64,000 nt of DNA from Trinickia acidisoli (GTDB lineage: Bacteria; Pseudomonadota; Gammaproteobacteria; Burkholderiales; Burkholderiaceae), in NCBI RefSeq assembly GCF_017315725.1, contig NZ_JAFLRG010000001.1, forward strand, positions 3,224,001-3,288,000, in the 5' to 3' direction. The notes below the pieces were generated by a model. The model ran no database searches, was not told the origin of the DNA, and saw only the letters and a list, made by a program, of their open reading frames with translations. Of the stretch, positions 23,205 to 33,174 are shown in pieces. The first letter of the stretch is position 1. Every line of letters begins with the position of its first letter. Both the position numbers and the translations under genes were made by a program.

Positions 23205-23562
23205 TAGGTAACCCTTTGAACTCACAGCGATTTATCGCAGATTTTATTTTCCAAAATAATCGCCGACCGATCCGTTGCGCGTCCGCGCACGATCTAAATC
23301 GAGGAATCGCGAAAAACCGCGTCAACCGCCCGCGCGAGTCGCGCGTTATTCGACGCAGATGCCCGACCGAAGCTATCCGGCATTAGCCTTCGAAGCCTCC
23401 ACTCGTCTTGCTTTCGCAGTATGGGATGGCGGCCCGAGCGCTCGCAGACGCGTCGGCAAATTTGTTTGATGCGGCTGTCAACCGAAAGGTGGATGGCGCG
23501 TTTACCGACATGACTCATTGACCGGGTCATTTGGTTAATTAACTAAAGCTGAGGATTCACAA
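23205..23562. other. Intergenic region upstream of the small exported protein
   Basis: This 358-bp stretch is less GC-rich than its flanks. Short open frames have no signal or family resemblance. A weak promoter, TTGACC (23518-23523)-N17-AACTAA (23541-23546), precedes the 23563 gene, next to a TTAATTAA stretch. Confidence 0.45.
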
Positions 23563-23754
23563 ATGAACAAACTGATCGCCGCTCTGGTCGCTGGCCTGTT
23601 CGCAACGGCTGCTTTCGCACAAGCTTCGGCTCCGGAAGCCGCTTCGGCCGCTCCCGCTGCAAAGACGACGAAGGCCAAGAAGCACGTTGCCAAGAAGCAC
23701 GTTGCTAAGAAGAAGGCTGCCAAGGCTGAAGCCGCTTCGGCCGCTTCGGAGTAA
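23563..23754 (+). CDS. Small exported Lys/Ala-rich protein
   Basis: This is a 63-residue protein with a clear signal peptide (MNKLIAALVAGLFATAAFAQ, cleavage after AFA or AFAQ). The short mature part is rich in Ala, Ser and Lys. It contains a direct repeat KKHVA-KKHVA followed by KKKAAKAEAA. GAGGA lies 9 nt upstream of the ATG and a strong terminator follows, so it is a genuine monocistronic gene. Small basic exported proteins of this type are common in Burkholderiaceae. No function is established to my knowledge; acid-shock-protein-like or envelope-binding roles are guesses. Confidence 0.82.
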   Translation: MNKLIAALVAGLFATAAFAQASAPEAASAAPAAKTTKAKKHVAKKHVAKKKAAKAEAASAASE

Positions 23755-23811
23755 GTTTGTTGTAACGACGCAGTCAAGAACTAGCAGTACAGCCGTTCTT
23801 TACGGCGTTGG

Positions 23812-23848
23812 AAGGCAGGTGGCCGCAAGGCGCCTGCCTTTTTCTTTT
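23812..23848 (+). terminator. Rho-independent terminator after the small exported protein
   Basis: AAGGCAGG (23812-23819) pairs with CCTGCCTT (23833-23840), followed by a T-rich tract. It lies 57 bp past the stop at 23754. Confidence 0.88.
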
Positions 23849-23928
23849 TTTACGCGCCGGCGCTTTGCATTGCCCGCGCTCGCTCGCGTAACATGCGCGA
23901 GTTCCCGTCGTCGAAAAGGAGTGGTGTC

Positions 23929-24432
23929 GTGCGATTTTCGTTTCGCTCGTGGATGGCGCGCCTTGCGATCGCCGTCGCTTTGCCCGCCGCGCTCGCGGCC
24001 GCACAGTTCGTGCCCGCAACGGCCTACGCGCAGGCAATGCCTGCCGGTGCCAAGCCGCCCGAGGCCTTCCCCCGCGTGAAGCTCACGGCCGGCATGTTCG
24101 TGATCGACGCCGCCGTCGCCGCAAACGACGCCGATCGCGAGCAAGGCCTGATGTACCGGTCGCAGCTCGCGCCGAACGAAGGGATGCTGTTCGTCTTCAA
24201 TGAAAACGCCGTCCATTGCTTTTGGATGAAGAACACGCTAATCCCACTCTCGATCGCCTTCATGCGCGCCGATGGCACGATCACCGACATCGACGAAATG
24301 CAGGCGGAAACGACCAACAACCACTGCCCGCGCAACAATGGCGTCTACGCGCTGGAGATGAGCAAGGGCTGGTTCAGCGCGAAGGGCATCCAGCCCGGCA
24401 CGAAGATCAGCGGGCTGCCGCAGCCGCAGTAA
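23929..24432 (+). CDS. DUF192-family exported protein
   Basis: This 167-residue protein has a signal peptide (hydrophobic segment roughly residues 8-28, ending near ATAYAQA) followed by a DUF192 domain. Family hallmarks are [36 protein letters not shown] and ITDIDEM. I choose the GTG at 23929 because AAAAGGAG sits 7 nt upstream and the N-terminus then starts with the basic signal region; the ATG at 23893 adds 12 residues that spoil it. The function of DUF192 is not established. It has no operon partner; fusA follows 223 bp later. Confidence 0.85.
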   Translation: MRFSFRSWMARLAIAVALPAALAAAQFVPATAYAQAMPAGAKPPEAFPRVKLTAGMFVIDAAVAANDADREQGLMYRSQLAPNEGMLFVFNENAVHCFWMKNTLIPLSIAFMRADGTITDIDEMQAETTNNHCPRNNGVYALEMSKGWFSAKGIQPGTKISGLPQPQ

Positions 24433-24655
24433 CACCACGCCGGACGGTTCGGCGCCCGTCGGTGCAGAACCACCGCCTGCTCCCATCCGAGCCGCTTGCC
24501 CGCGGCGAACCGCACTCCCGCGCGCCTGGGGGCACATCCCCTGCAAAAGCCCTTGGCAGGCGCTATGCTTCTATGGCTGCAACACCGCACGTGCCGCGCG
24601 CGGTCCGGCTTCATGCTCGGGCAGTTCGCGGCGCCCACATTCCAAGGAGATTGAC

Positions 24656-26764
24656 GTGCCCCGCAAGACTCCCATCGAGCGCTACCGAAACATCGGCATC
24701 AGCGCTCACATCGATGCCGGCAAAACCACGACTACCGAACGCATCCTGTTCTACACCGGCGTGAGCCATAAGATCGGCGAGGTTCACGAGGGCGCGGCCG
24801 TGATGGATTGGATGGAGCAAGAGCAAGAGCGCGGCATCACGATCACGTCGGCTGCCACGACCGCGTTTTGGAAAGGCATGGCCGGCAACTATCCCGAGCA
24901 CCGGATCAACATCATCGATACCCCGGGGCACGTCGACTTCACGATCGAGGTCGAGCGCTCCATGCGCGTGCTCGACGGCGCGTGCATGGTCTACGATTCG
25001 GTCGGCGGCGTGCAGCCGCAGTCGGAAACGGTTTGGCGTCAAGCGAACAAGTACAAGGTGCCGCGCATTGCGTTCGTCAACAAGATGGACCGCGTCGGCG
25101 CCGACTTCTTCCGCGTTCAGCGTCAAATCGGCGAGCGCCTGAAAGGCGTAGCTGTGCCGATTCAAATTCCCGTCGGCGCGGAAGAACACTTTCAAGGCGT
25201 GATCGATCTCGTCAAGATGAAAGCGATCATCTGGGACGAGGAAAGCCAAGGCGTGAAGTTCGAGTATCAAGACATTCCCGAGAATCTTCTCGCCACCGCC
25301 GAGGAATGGCGCGAAAAGATGGTGGAAGCGGCCGCGGAGGCAAGCGAGGCGTTGCTCGAGAAGTACTTGAACGACCACACCTCGCTGACCGAAGCCGAGA
25401 TCAAGGCCGGCTTGCGCAAGCGCACGGTCGCCAACGAGATCGTGCCGATGCTGTGCGGCAGCGCGTTCAAGAACAAGGGCGTGCAGGCGATGCTCGACGC
25501 CGTCATCGACTACCTGCCCTCGCCTATCGACGTGCCCGCCATCCTGGGCCACGACGAGGACGACAACGAAGCCGAACGTCATCCGAGCGATGAAGAACCG
25601 TTCTCGGCGCTCGCGTTCAAGATCATGACCGACCCGTTCGTCGGCCAGTTGATCTTCTTCCGCGTGTACTCGGGCATCGTCAATTCGGGTGACACCGTGC
25701 TCAATTCGACGAAAGGCAAGCGCGAGCGCGTCGGGCGGATCCTGCAGATGCACGCGAACGACCGCAAGGAGATCAAAGAGGTCTACGCGGGCGACATCGC
25801 CGCGGCCGTCGGCTTGAAAGAGGCGACGACGGGCGACACGCTGTGCGATCCGGCCAACCCGATCATCCTCGAAAAGATGATCTTCCCCGAGCCCGTGATC
25901 TCGCAGGCCGTCGAGCCGAAGACGAAGGCCGACCAGGAAAAGATGGGCATCGCGCTCAATCGCCTCGCGCAGGAAGACCCATCGTTCCGCGTGCAGACGG
26001 ACGAAGAGTCCGGGCAGACGATCATCTCCGGCATGGGCGAGCTGCACCTCGAAATTCTCGTCGACCGCATGAAGCGCGAGTTCGGCGTCGAGGCGACCGT
26101 CGGCAAGCCGCAAGTGGCGTACCGCGAAACGGTCCGCACGAGCGCCGAAGACGTCGAGGGCAAGTTCGTCAAGCAGTCGGGCGGGCGCGGCCAATACGGG
26201 CACGTCGTCATCAAGGTGGAGCCGCAACCGCCGGGCAAAGGCTACGAGTTCGTCGATGCGATCAAAGGCGGCGTCGTGCCGCGCGAGTACATTCCGGCCG
26301 TCGACAAGGGCATTGTGGAAACGCTCAAGAGCGGCGTGCTTGCGGGCTATCCCGTCGTCGACGTGAAGGTGACGCTGACGTTCGGTTCGTACCACGACGT
26401 CGACTCGAACGAAAACGCCTTCCGCATGGCCGGCTCGATGGCATTCAAGGAAGGCATGCGGCGCGCGAAGCCGGTGCTGCTCGAGCCGATGATGGCCGTC
26501 GAAGTCGAAACGCCTGAGGATTTCATGGGCAACGTCATGGGTGATCTTTCCGGCAGGCGCGGCATCGTGCAAGGGATGGAGGACATCGCGGGCGGCGGCG
26601 GCAAGGTCATTCGCGCCGAGGTGCCGCTCGCCGAGATGTTCGGCTATTCGACCTCGCTGCGCTCGCTCACGCAGGGGCGCGCCACGTACACGATGGAGTT
26701 CAAGCACTACGCCGAGACACCGGCGAACGTCTCCGAAGGCATCATCAATTCGAAGACGAAGTAG
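24656..26764 (+). CDS. fusA: Elongation factor G (free-standing copy)
   Basis: EF-G is the translational GTPase that drives translocation and, with RRF, ribosome recycling. The 702-residue protein has G1 [16 protein letters not shown]2 [11 protein letters not shown]3 DTPGHVDF and G4 NKMD. Domain IV carries [15 protein letters not shown] and the C-terminal domain RGIVQGMED. The start is a GTG at 24656 with AAGGAG upstream. It is not in a str operon: no rpsL, rpsG or tuf is nearby. In this family of bacteria that points to a second fusA paralogue, closely similar to the canonical one. Confidence 0.95.
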   Translation: MPRKTPIERYRNIGISAHIDAGKTTTTERILFYTGVSHKIGEVHEGAAVMDWMEQEQERGITITSAATTAFWKGMAGNYPEHRINIIDTPGHVDFTIEVERSMRVLDGACMVYDSVGGVQPQSETVWRQANKYKVPRIAFVNKMDRVGADFFRVQRQIGERLKGVAVPIQIPVGAEEHFQGVIDLVKMKAIIWDEESQGVKFEYQDIPENLLATAEEWREKMVEAAAEASEALLEKYLNDHTSLTEAEIKAGLRKRTVANEIVPMLCGSAFKNKGVQAMLDAVIDYLPSPIDVPAILGHDEDDNEAERHPSDEEPFSALAFKIMTDPFVGQLIFFRVYSGIVNSGDTVLNSTKGKRERVGRILQMHANDRKEIKEVYAGDIAAAVGLKEATTGDTLCDPANPIILEKMIFPEPVISQAVEPKTKADQEKMGIALNRLAQEDPSFRVQTDEESGQTIISGMGELHLEILVDRMKREFGVEATVGKPQVAYRETVRTSAEDVEGKFVKQSGGRGQYGHVVIKVEPQPPGKGYEFVDAIKGGVVPREYIPAVDKGIVETLKSGVLAGYPVVDVKVTLTFGSYHDVDSNENAFRMAGSMAFKEGMRRAKPVLLEPMMAVEVETPEDFMGNVMGDLSGRRGIVQGMEDIAGGGGKVIRAEVPLAEMFGYSTSLRSLTQGRATYTMEFKHYAETPANVSEGIINSKTK

Positions 26765-26810
26765 CGCACGAGCGCGGCTCCGGTGAATGCATCGGAGCCG
26801 CAATTGTCGA

Positions 26811-26847
26811 GCCTGTCGGGAGTCCTGCACGCCCGGCAGGCTTTTTT
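26811..26847 (+). terminator. Rho-independent terminator of fusA
   Basis: GCCTGTCGGG (26811-26820) pairs with CCCGGCAGGC (26832-26841, one T-G wobble), followed by TTTTTT (26842-26847). Confidence 0.9.
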
Positions 26848-27026
26848 ATCGGCTGTCGCACACCGCACTGCAACGCGCCGCGGCCGAATCGCATGAAGTG
26901 CGCACCACCAAGGCGCGCGGGCCGCGAGTCGCGTTAAACTGCAAGCGCATTCGTCGTCGCAGTACCGCTCGTTGCCGCCGCGCCGCTTCGCGTGAGCGCC
27001 CCTCCACACGAACCGGAAACTCATCG

Positions 27027-28694
27027 ATGAAGATACCCGCAGCGCTCGCTCTCGCCGCCGCTCGCCGCGATACCGGCGAACTCGGCAATCACGCCATCGA
27101 CGAATACCTTGCGCACCGCCTTTCGCGGCGCGATCTTCTGCGCTATGCGAGCGTGCTCGGCGGCTCGAGCATCGTGCTCGCAGCCGGCGAGCTCGTCGCA
27201 CCGCGGCAGGCGCACGCGCAAGGTAGCCAAGCCGGAGCGAATGCAACGATTCGCGTCGCGCATTTGACGCCCGCGGGCCGCGTCGATCCACTGACGGTGG
27301 CCGATGCAGCGGGGCTTTGCCTCATCGCCCAAACCGGCGAGTTTCTCGTCAACGACGAGGGCGACAAGTCGACGCTCACGCCGGCCTTGGCACTGTCGTG
27401 GACAGCAAACGACAAAGGCGACGTCTGGACCTTCAAGTTGCGGCCAAACGTGAAATTCCACGACGGCCGGCCGTTTGCCGCGAAGGACGTAGCCGCCACG
27501 TTCGATCGCCTCGCCGATCCCGCGAGCGGATCGGCCGCGCTTTCGGTGTTCAAAGGGGTGCTCTCGAAGGGCGGCGCGCGCGCCGTCGACGAGCATACCG
27601 TCGCGTTTCATCTCGATGCGCCGAACGGCAATTTTCCGTACTACGTATCGTCCGACAATTACAACGCCGTGATCTTGCCGGCCGATTTCAGCGGCGACTA
27701 CGAGAAAACCTTCGTCGGCACGGGGCCGTTCAAGCTCGAGCAGTACCAGCCCAAAGTCAAAGCGTCGTTCGTTCGGAATCCTAACTATTGGGGCGACAAA
27801 GCGCTGCCGGCACGTGTGCAGTTCGTCTTCTACGCCGACAGCCAGGCGCAAATTCTCGCCTTGCAGGGGCGGCAAGCGGACGTCATGGGCGATCTGACCG
27901 TACAAGGCGGCATCGGCATCCTCAACAATCCCGAGTTCAGCGTTCAAGGCGTGAAGTCGAGCGCGCATCGTCAGATTCATATGCGCTGCGATACGGCGCC
28001 TTTCAACGACAAGCGCGTGCGCGAGGCACTGGCACTGGCGGTCGATCGCGACGTGCTCGTGCGCGGGCTCTTCAAAGGCCGCGCCGTTGTCGGCAACGAC
28101 AGCCCGTTCGCGCCGATCTTTCCGTCGACCGACACGTCGGTGCCTCAACGCCATCTCGACGTTGCGCAAGCGAAGAAATTGCTCGCGCAAGCAGGCCATC
28201 CCAACGGCTTCAGCGCGACGTTGACCACCGAGAAATTCATGGAGATCCCCGATCTGGCCGTTGTCTTGCAGAATGCGCTCAAGGCGATCGGCGTCAACCT
28301 CACGTTGAAAGTCGAAAGCCAAGGCCAGTATTACGGTAAGGGCACGTTCGGCAGTTCGGACTGGCTCGACGCGCCGCTCGGCATCACCGATTACGGCCAT
28401 CGAGGCGTGCCGAACCTCTTTCTGAACGCCCCGCTCGTCAGCCAAGGTCCGTGGAATGCCGCCCATTTCAGCGACGCGCAATACGACAAACTCGTCGGGC
28501 AATTCGTCGGTGCGCTCGACGTCGCCTCGCAAAAGAACATTGCAGGCGCGATCGAGCGGCTGCTGCTCGACCAAACGCCGATGATCATTCCGTACTTCTT
28601 CGACCAACTCATCGCCACCCGCAAGAACCTGACCGGCGTACGATTCACCGCTATTTCTCAGCTCTATTTCGATCGCGCTCGATTGACGCCATGA
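27027..28694 (+). CDS. ABC transporter substrate-binding protein, peptide/nickel family (Tat signal)
   Basis: This is a periplasmic solute-binding protein of SBP family 5, 555 residues. The N-terminus has an unusually long n-region ending in SRRDLLRYASVLGG, a twin-arginine-type motif, then a hydrophobic stretch and an AHAQ-like cleavage site near residue 65. So export may be by Tat, already folded. Family features include VWTFKLRPNVKFHDGRPF, GTGPFKLEQY and NPNYWGDKALP. The ATG at 27027 is the first start in good context. Permeases and ATPases follow in order. Peptide versus other ligand cannot be decided. Confidence 0.9.
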   Translation: MKIPAALALAAARRDTGELGNHAIDEYLAHRLSRRDLLRYASVLGGSSIVLAAGELVAPRQAHAQGSQAGANATIRVAHLTPAGRVDPLTVADAAGLCLIAQTGEFLVNDEGDKSTLTPALALSWTANDKGDVWTFKLRPNVKFHDGRPFAAKDVAATFDRLADPASGSAALSVFKGVLSKGGARAVDEHTVAFHLDAPNGNFPYYVSSDNYNAVILPADFSGDYEKTFVGTGPFKLEQYQPKVKASFVRNPNYWGDKALPARVQFVFYADSQAQILALQGRQADVMGDLTVQGGIGILNNPEFSVQGVKSSAHRQIHMRCDTAPFNDKRVREALALAVDRDVLVRGLFKGRAVVGNDSPFAPIFPSTDTSVPQRHLDVAQAKKLLAQAGHPNGFSATLTTEKFMEIPDLAVVLQNALKAIGVNLTLKVESQGQYYGKGTFGSSDWLDAPLGITDYGHRGVPNLFLNAPLVSQGPWNAAHFSDAQYDKLVGQFVGALDVASQKNIAGAIERLLLDQTPMIIPYFFDQLIATRKNLTGVRFTAISQLYFDRARLTP

Positions 28695-28770
28695 TCGCTT
28701 CCGCCATGCGCCCGCGCGTTCAGAATCGGCAATCAATCAGTACGCCTAATCGATCGATGATTATCCGACG

Positions 28771-29781
28771 ATGTCCGATACCGCCTTTCCGCTTCGCTTG
28801 AGCGCCGCGCGCGGCGGCGCGGCGCGCGTCGTTCGCTTTCTCCTCGGCAGGCTCGCGCTGTCGCTCCTCACGCTGTGGCTGCTGTCGATGATCGTCTTCG
28901 CGCTCGGTCAATGGCTGCCGGGCGACATCGGTCGAGCCATTCTCGGCCCGCTCGCCGATGCGCGCGCCGTCGCGGCGCTCGATCATCAGCTCGGCGTCGA
29001 TCGGCCCGTGCTCGTCCAATACGCGCAGTGGATCGGTCATTTCGTGCGCGGCGACATGGGCATCTCGTACGCCTATCGCTCGCCCGTCGCACCGTTCGTC
29101 GGCGAGGCGCTGCTCCATTCGGCGAAGCTCGGCGCGCTCGCGTTTCTCATCGTCGTACCGCTCGCGATCTCGGCCGGCGTTTGGGCCGCGCTGCATGCGG
29201 GGCGCTGGCTCGATCGCACGATCATGATCGTCGGCTTGTCCGCGACCGTCGTGCCCGAGTTCGTCTCGTCGATCACGCTGATCCTCGTGTTCGGCATCTG
29301 GCTGCGCTGGCTGCCCAGCGAGGCCGGCTATCCCGACGATGCTAGCGCGTTGACGGCACTGCGTCATCTGATCCTGCCCGCGCTGCCGCTCGTGTTCGTG
29401 TTCTTCGGCTATATCGCGCGGATGGCGCGTGCCGGCACGGTCGAGGCGCTCGACGCGGACTACACGCGCACGGCCGTGTTGAAAGGACTACCGCGGCGCG
29501 TCGTGATCGCGCGTCACGTGCTGCCCAATGCGCTGATGCCGACGATCACGGTTGCCGCAACGCAGCTCGGATATATGGTCGGCGGCCTCGTCGTCGTCGA
29601 GACCCTGTTCCACTATCAAGGCATCGGCTCGCTGATCTTCAACGCCGCAACCGCGAAAGATTTTCCGATGCTCGAAGCCGGCGTGCTGACGGTCGGCGTC
29701 GTCTACATGCTCGCCAATCTCGCTGCGGACGTGCTCATCGTCGCGCTCGACCCGCGCATGCGCCTCGGAGGTGGGCAATGA
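28771..29781 (+). CDS. ABC transporter permease, DppB type
   Basis: This is an inner-membrane permease of the peptide/nickel importer encoded with the 27027 gene. The 336-residue protein has about six hydrophobic segments and the BPD signature around DADYTRTAVLKGLPRRVV, followed by ARHVLPNALMPTITV. The N-terminal LTLWLLSMIVFALGQWLPGD is typical of DppB/OppB. Its stop overlaps the start of the next permease (ATGA at 29778-29781). Confidence 0.93.
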   Translation: MSDTAFPLRLSAARGGAARVVRFLLGRLALSLLTLWLLSMIVFALGQWLPGDIGRAILGPLADARAVAALDHQLGVDRPVLVQYAQWIGHFVRGDMGISYAYRSPVAPFVGEALLHSAKLGALAFLIVVPLAISAGVWAALHAGRWLDRTIMIVGLSATVVPEFVSSITLILVFGIWLRWLPSEAGYPDDASALTALRHLILPALPLVFVFFGYIARMARAGTVEALDADYTRTAVLKGLPRRVVIARHVLPNALMPTITVAATQLGYMVGGLVVVETLFHYQGIGSLIFNAATAKDFPMLEAGVLTVGVVYMLANLAADVLIVALDPRMRLGGGQ

Positions 29782-30662
29782 ACGGCACGATCGAAGCCCA
29801 CGAGGCGAGCGCGGCGAGCGAACGTCCCTTGCGGACGCCGCGCTTCGAGGCATTGCGCGCGCTCGCTCGTTCACCGAGCTTCATCGCCGGCGCCGTGATT
29901 CTCGTAGGCTGGATCGTCTGCGCGATTTTTGGTCCGCTGATCGTGCCGCACGATCCTTATGCCTCCGATCCGCTCAATTCGCTGCTGCCGCCGGGGCACG
30001 CGCACTGGTTCGGTACCGATCAACTCGGCCGCGACGTGTTCTCGCGCGTCATCGTGGGCGCGCGCGACATTCTCACGATCGCGCCGCTCGCCACGCTCGT
30101 GGGCACGCTCGCCGGCACGGCGCTCGGCCTCGTCGTCGGCTACTTCGGCTGCTGGCTCGACAATCTGATCGGGCGCCTCATCGATGCGCTGCTCGCGCTG
30201 CCGCTCGTCGTGCTCGCGCTCGCGGCACTCGCCGCGCTCGGCGCATCGAACGCTGCCGTCGTGCTCGTCATCGGGCTCACGTTCATGCCGATCACCGCGC
30301 GCACAGTACGCGCCGCCGTGTTCGCCGAGCGGCATCTCGACTATGTCGACGCCGCTCAGCTCCGCGGCGAGCGCGCGCCGTACATCATGTTCGTCGAAAT
30401 CCTGCCGAACGTTCTGCCGCCGATCGTCGTCGAGGCCACGGTGCGGCTCGGCTATGCGATCTTCGCGGTCGCCACGCTGTCGTTTCTAGGGTTCGGCATT
30501 CAACCGCCTTCGGCCGACTGGGGGCTCGCGCTGTCCGAGTCGTATGCTTTGATGACAGGCGGTGCATGGTGGACCGTCGTGTTCGACGCGGCCGCCATCG
30601 CGACGCTCGTCGTCGGCGTCAATCTAATCGCCGACAGTGTGCAAGGGGTATTCGATCGATGA
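29778..30662 (+). CDS. ABC transporter permease, DppC type
   Basis: This is the second membrane subunit of the importer, 294 residues. It has the DppC-type N-terminal segment, WFGTDQLGRDVFSRVIVGAR, and the coupling region DYVDAAQLRGERAPYIMF followed by EILPNVLPPI. It is translationally coupled at both ends by 4-bp ATGA overlaps, to the DppB-type gene before it and the ATPase gene after it. That implies stoichiometric production of the complex. Confidence 0.93.
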   Translation: MNGTIEAHEASAASERPLRTPRFEALRALARSPSFIAGAVILVGWIVCAIFGPLIVPHDPYASDPLNSLLPPGHAHWFGTDQLGRDVFSRVIVGARDILTIAPLATLVGTLAGTALGLVVGYFGCWLDNLIGRLIDALLALPLVVLALAALAALGASNAAVVLVIGLTFMPITARTVRAAVFAERHLDYVDAAQLRGERAPYIMFVEILPNVLPPIVVEATVRLGYAIFAVATLSFLGFGIQPPSADWGLALSESYALMTGGAWWTVVFDAAAIATLVVGVNLIADSVQGVFDR

Positions 30663-32755
30663 GCACCGCCGCGCGCCGCGCCTTCCCCGCGTTCGAACCC
30701 GCGCCGCCCGGCGAGGACGATGCGCTCGCGGTCCTCGGCTTGACCGTCGCCTATCGCGTGCGTGGCCGCGATCGCGAAGTGCTGCACGACGTGACGTTTC
30801 GCGTGCGGCGGGGAGAAGCGTACGGGCTAGTCGGAGAGTCGGGCTGCGGCAAGACGACGGTCGCGCTCGCGGCGCTCGCCTACCTGCCGCGCAACGGCAG
30901 GATCAAGGCGGGACGTATCGCGGCAGTGGGGCGCGACGTGGCCTCGCTCGCTCCCGAAGCGCTGCGGTCGATGCGCGCGCACACGGTTTCGATGGTCTAT
31001 CAAGATCCGGCGCGCGCGCTCAATCCGTCTTTGACGGTCGGCCGACAGGTGTCCGAAGCATTCGAAGTCGACGGCGCGGCACGCGCCGATGCGCGTTCGC
31101 ACGCACAGGAGATGCTGCATCGCGTACGGATCGCAGCGCCCGAGCGCGTGATGAATTGCTACCCGCACCAGTTGTCCGGCGGGATGCAGCAACGCGTCGT
31201 CATCGCGATGGCGCTCGCGTCGAAGCCGGCGCTCTTGATCCTCGACGAACCGACGACGGGCCTCGATGCCACGGTCGAAGCCGAGGTACTCGATCTCGTC
31301 GCGAAGCTGCGCGAAGAATCGGGCACCGCGGTGCTGTTCATCAGTCACAACTTGGCCGTGATCGGCCGAATGTGCAGCCGTGTCGGTGTGCTCTACGCGG
31401 GCCGGCTCGTCGAGGAGGGCACGGTGAAGGACGTGTTCGGCGCGCCGCGCCATCCGTACACCGTCGGCCTCCTGCGCTGCCTGCCGCGGCCCGGCCGCAG
31501 CAAGGACAGCGAACGCCTCGACACGATTGCAGGCAGCCTGCCGCAGCCCGGCGCCATCATGACGGGCTGCACTTTCGCCGCCCGCTGCCGTCTAGCCGAC
31601 GAACGTTGCCGGCGCGACCCCCCACCGCCGCATCGGTTCAACGCCGAGCATGGACCGCAAATGGCGCGCTGTCACTACCACGAGCAGGCCGCAAACTTGC
31701 CGCGCACGACAGCCGAGCCCGCCCCTCATGACGCCGCGCTCGGCAGTGAGGCCGTACACGCGCCGCTCGCGCTGAACGCCGCGCATTTATCGAAAACGTT
31801 CGCCGCGTCGGGTGCGCCGCTGCGCGCCGTCGACGACGTTTCGCTCGAACTCGCCGCGGGCGAGACGCTCGGGCTTGTCGGCGAATCGGGGAGCGGCAAA
31901 ACGACGCTCGCGAAACTGCTCGTCGGCTTGATCGCGCCCGACCCAGGCGGTACGTTGGAACTCGACGGCAGGCCCCTGCCGGCGCAGGTTGCGCACCGCG
32001 ACGACGAGCAAGTCAAGTCGCTGCAGATCGTGTTCCAGAATCCCGATTCGGCTCTAAATCGCGCGCATTCGGTCAAGCGGCTCATTGGACGCGCCCTGTC
32101 GAAGCTCGGCGCACTGCGCGGGCGCGCGCACGGCGCTCGTCTGGCCACGCTGGCGCAGGCCGTGCGTTTGCCGTCGCGCTACCTCGAGGCGCGCACGCGG
32201 CAATTGTCGGGCGGCCTGAAGCAGCGCGTCGCGATCGCACGCGCGTTCGCGGGCGATCCGCGCGTGGTCGTCTGCGACGAGCCAACCTCGGCACTCGATG
32301 TTTCCGTTCAGGCCGCCGTTTTGAATCTGCTTGCCGATTTGCAGCGCGAGCGTGGCGTCAGCTACATCTTCATTTCGCACGATCTGCACGTCGTGCGGTA
32401 CGTTGCGGATCGCATCGCAGTGCTTTACGTCGGGCGGCTGCTCGAGATCGGGCCGGCGCGCGCGGTATTCGACGGACCGCATCATCCTTATACCGAGGCG
32501 CTGCTGTCGGCCATGTCGACGTTTTGGAGTCCTAACCTTTCGGCGAAGGGACGCATACGATTGGCCGGCGACCCACCCAGTGCCGCGACGCCGGCGTCCG
32601 GATGCGTATTTCACACGCGTTGCCCTCGCAAGCTCGGCGACGTGTGCGAAACCCTCGATCCGCCGTTCGCCGATGCGGGCGACGGGCACCGCATTCGCTG
32701 CCACATCCCCGTGGACGAATTGCGAACGCTGCAACGCGACACGCAAATCGCTTGA
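30659..32755 (+). CDS. ABC transporter, fused double ATPase (DppD-DppF type)
   Basis: This 698-residue protein holds two complete ABC cassettes in tandem. Cassette 1 has GESGCGKTT (Walker A), LSGGMQQRV (signature) and LLILDEPTTGLD (Walker B). Cassette 2 has GESGSGKTT, LSGGLKQRV and VVCDEPTSALD. Each half ends in the Cys-rich C-terminal oligopeptide-transporter extension (for example TGCTFAARCRLADERC and FHTRCPRKLGDVC) that may hold an Fe-S cluster in relatives. The fusion replaces separate DppD and DppF subunits. The ATG at 30659 overlaps the permease stop. The following hairpin (32859-32882) probably ends the operon. Confidence 0.93.
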   Translation: MSTAARRAFPAFEPAPPGEDDALAVLGLTVAYRVRGRDREVLHDVTFRVRRGEAYGLVGESGCGKTTVALAALAYLPRNGRIKAGRIAAVGRDVASLAPEALRSMRAHTVSMVYQDPARALNPSLTVGRQVSEAFEVDGAARADARSHAQEMLHRVRIAAPERVMNCYPHQLSGGMQQRVVIAMALASKPALLILDEPTTGLDATVEAEVLDLVAKLREESGTAVLFISHNLAVIGRMCSRVGVLYAGRLVEEGTVKDVFGAPRHPYTVGLLRCLPRPGRSKDSERLDTIAGSLPQPGAIMTGCTFAARCRLADERCRRDPPPPHRFNAEHGPQMARCHYHEQAANLPRTTAEPAPHDAALGSEAVHAPLALNAAHLSKTFAASGAPLRAVDDVSLELAAGETLGLVGESGSGKTTLAKLLVGLIAPDPGGTLELDGRPLPAQVAHRDDEQVKSLQIVFQNPDSALNRAHSVKRLIGRALSKLGALRGRAHGARLATLAQAVRLPSRYLEARTRQLSGGLKQRVAIARAFAGDPRVVVCDEPTSALDVSVQAAVLNLLADLQRERGVSYIFISHDLHVVRYVADRIAVLYVGRLLEIGPARAVFDGPHHPYTEALLSAMSTFWSPNLSAKGRIRLAGDPPSAATPASGCVFHTRCPRKLGDVCETLDPPFADAGDGHRIRCHIPVDELRTLQRDTQIA

Positions 32756-33174
32756 GCGGCATTCGTTATTTGGCTTGCGGTCGCCCCAGGTTCTGTCTCC
32801 TTCTTTCTCTCGTCGCATGCTCCCGTGTGCGTGACCGCGCATGAGCCAAATGACGACGCGTTTCAGCGCTGAAACGTTTTTTCGCTGTTTTCCGCACGCC
32901 GCTCCGCGCGATGAATGTAACGCCCATATGCGGCGCGGCGCTGCGTCCGATGGCACGGTTATCGCAACGAGACGGCACACGTGGCCGCGTGACCGACGCG
33001 CGCCCAGCGACAGTCGATGGAGCGGTGTCGCGACCGCAGAGGTGTGCGCGTTCGCACAGTCGAACGGCATGCGTCATGAGACATGCGCATCCATCGCGCT
33101 CGGGCAGCCACGGTCGCCTTAGGGCGACAGGAGTACGACGACATTCGATCGTCGTTCATGCCGGGGAGATGACG
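32756..33174. other. Intergenic region between the ABC operon and the Gly-Ser protein
   Basis: This 419-bp stretch holds the terminator at 32859-32882 and then the upstream region of the 33175 gene. No clear promoter or gene was identified. An open frame continuing upstream of 33175 lacks signal-like or family sequence. Confidence 0.5.
32859..32882 (+). terminator. Candidate terminator of the ABC operon
   Basis: An 18-nt perfect palindrome CGTTTCAGCGCTGAAACG (32859-32876) is followed directly by TTTTTT. It lies 104 bp after the ATPase stop. Confidence 0.75.

Noticed and set aside
24611..26830. 739-codon minus-strand frame opposite fusA
   Set aside because: Fully antisense to a certain EF-G gene and without domains.
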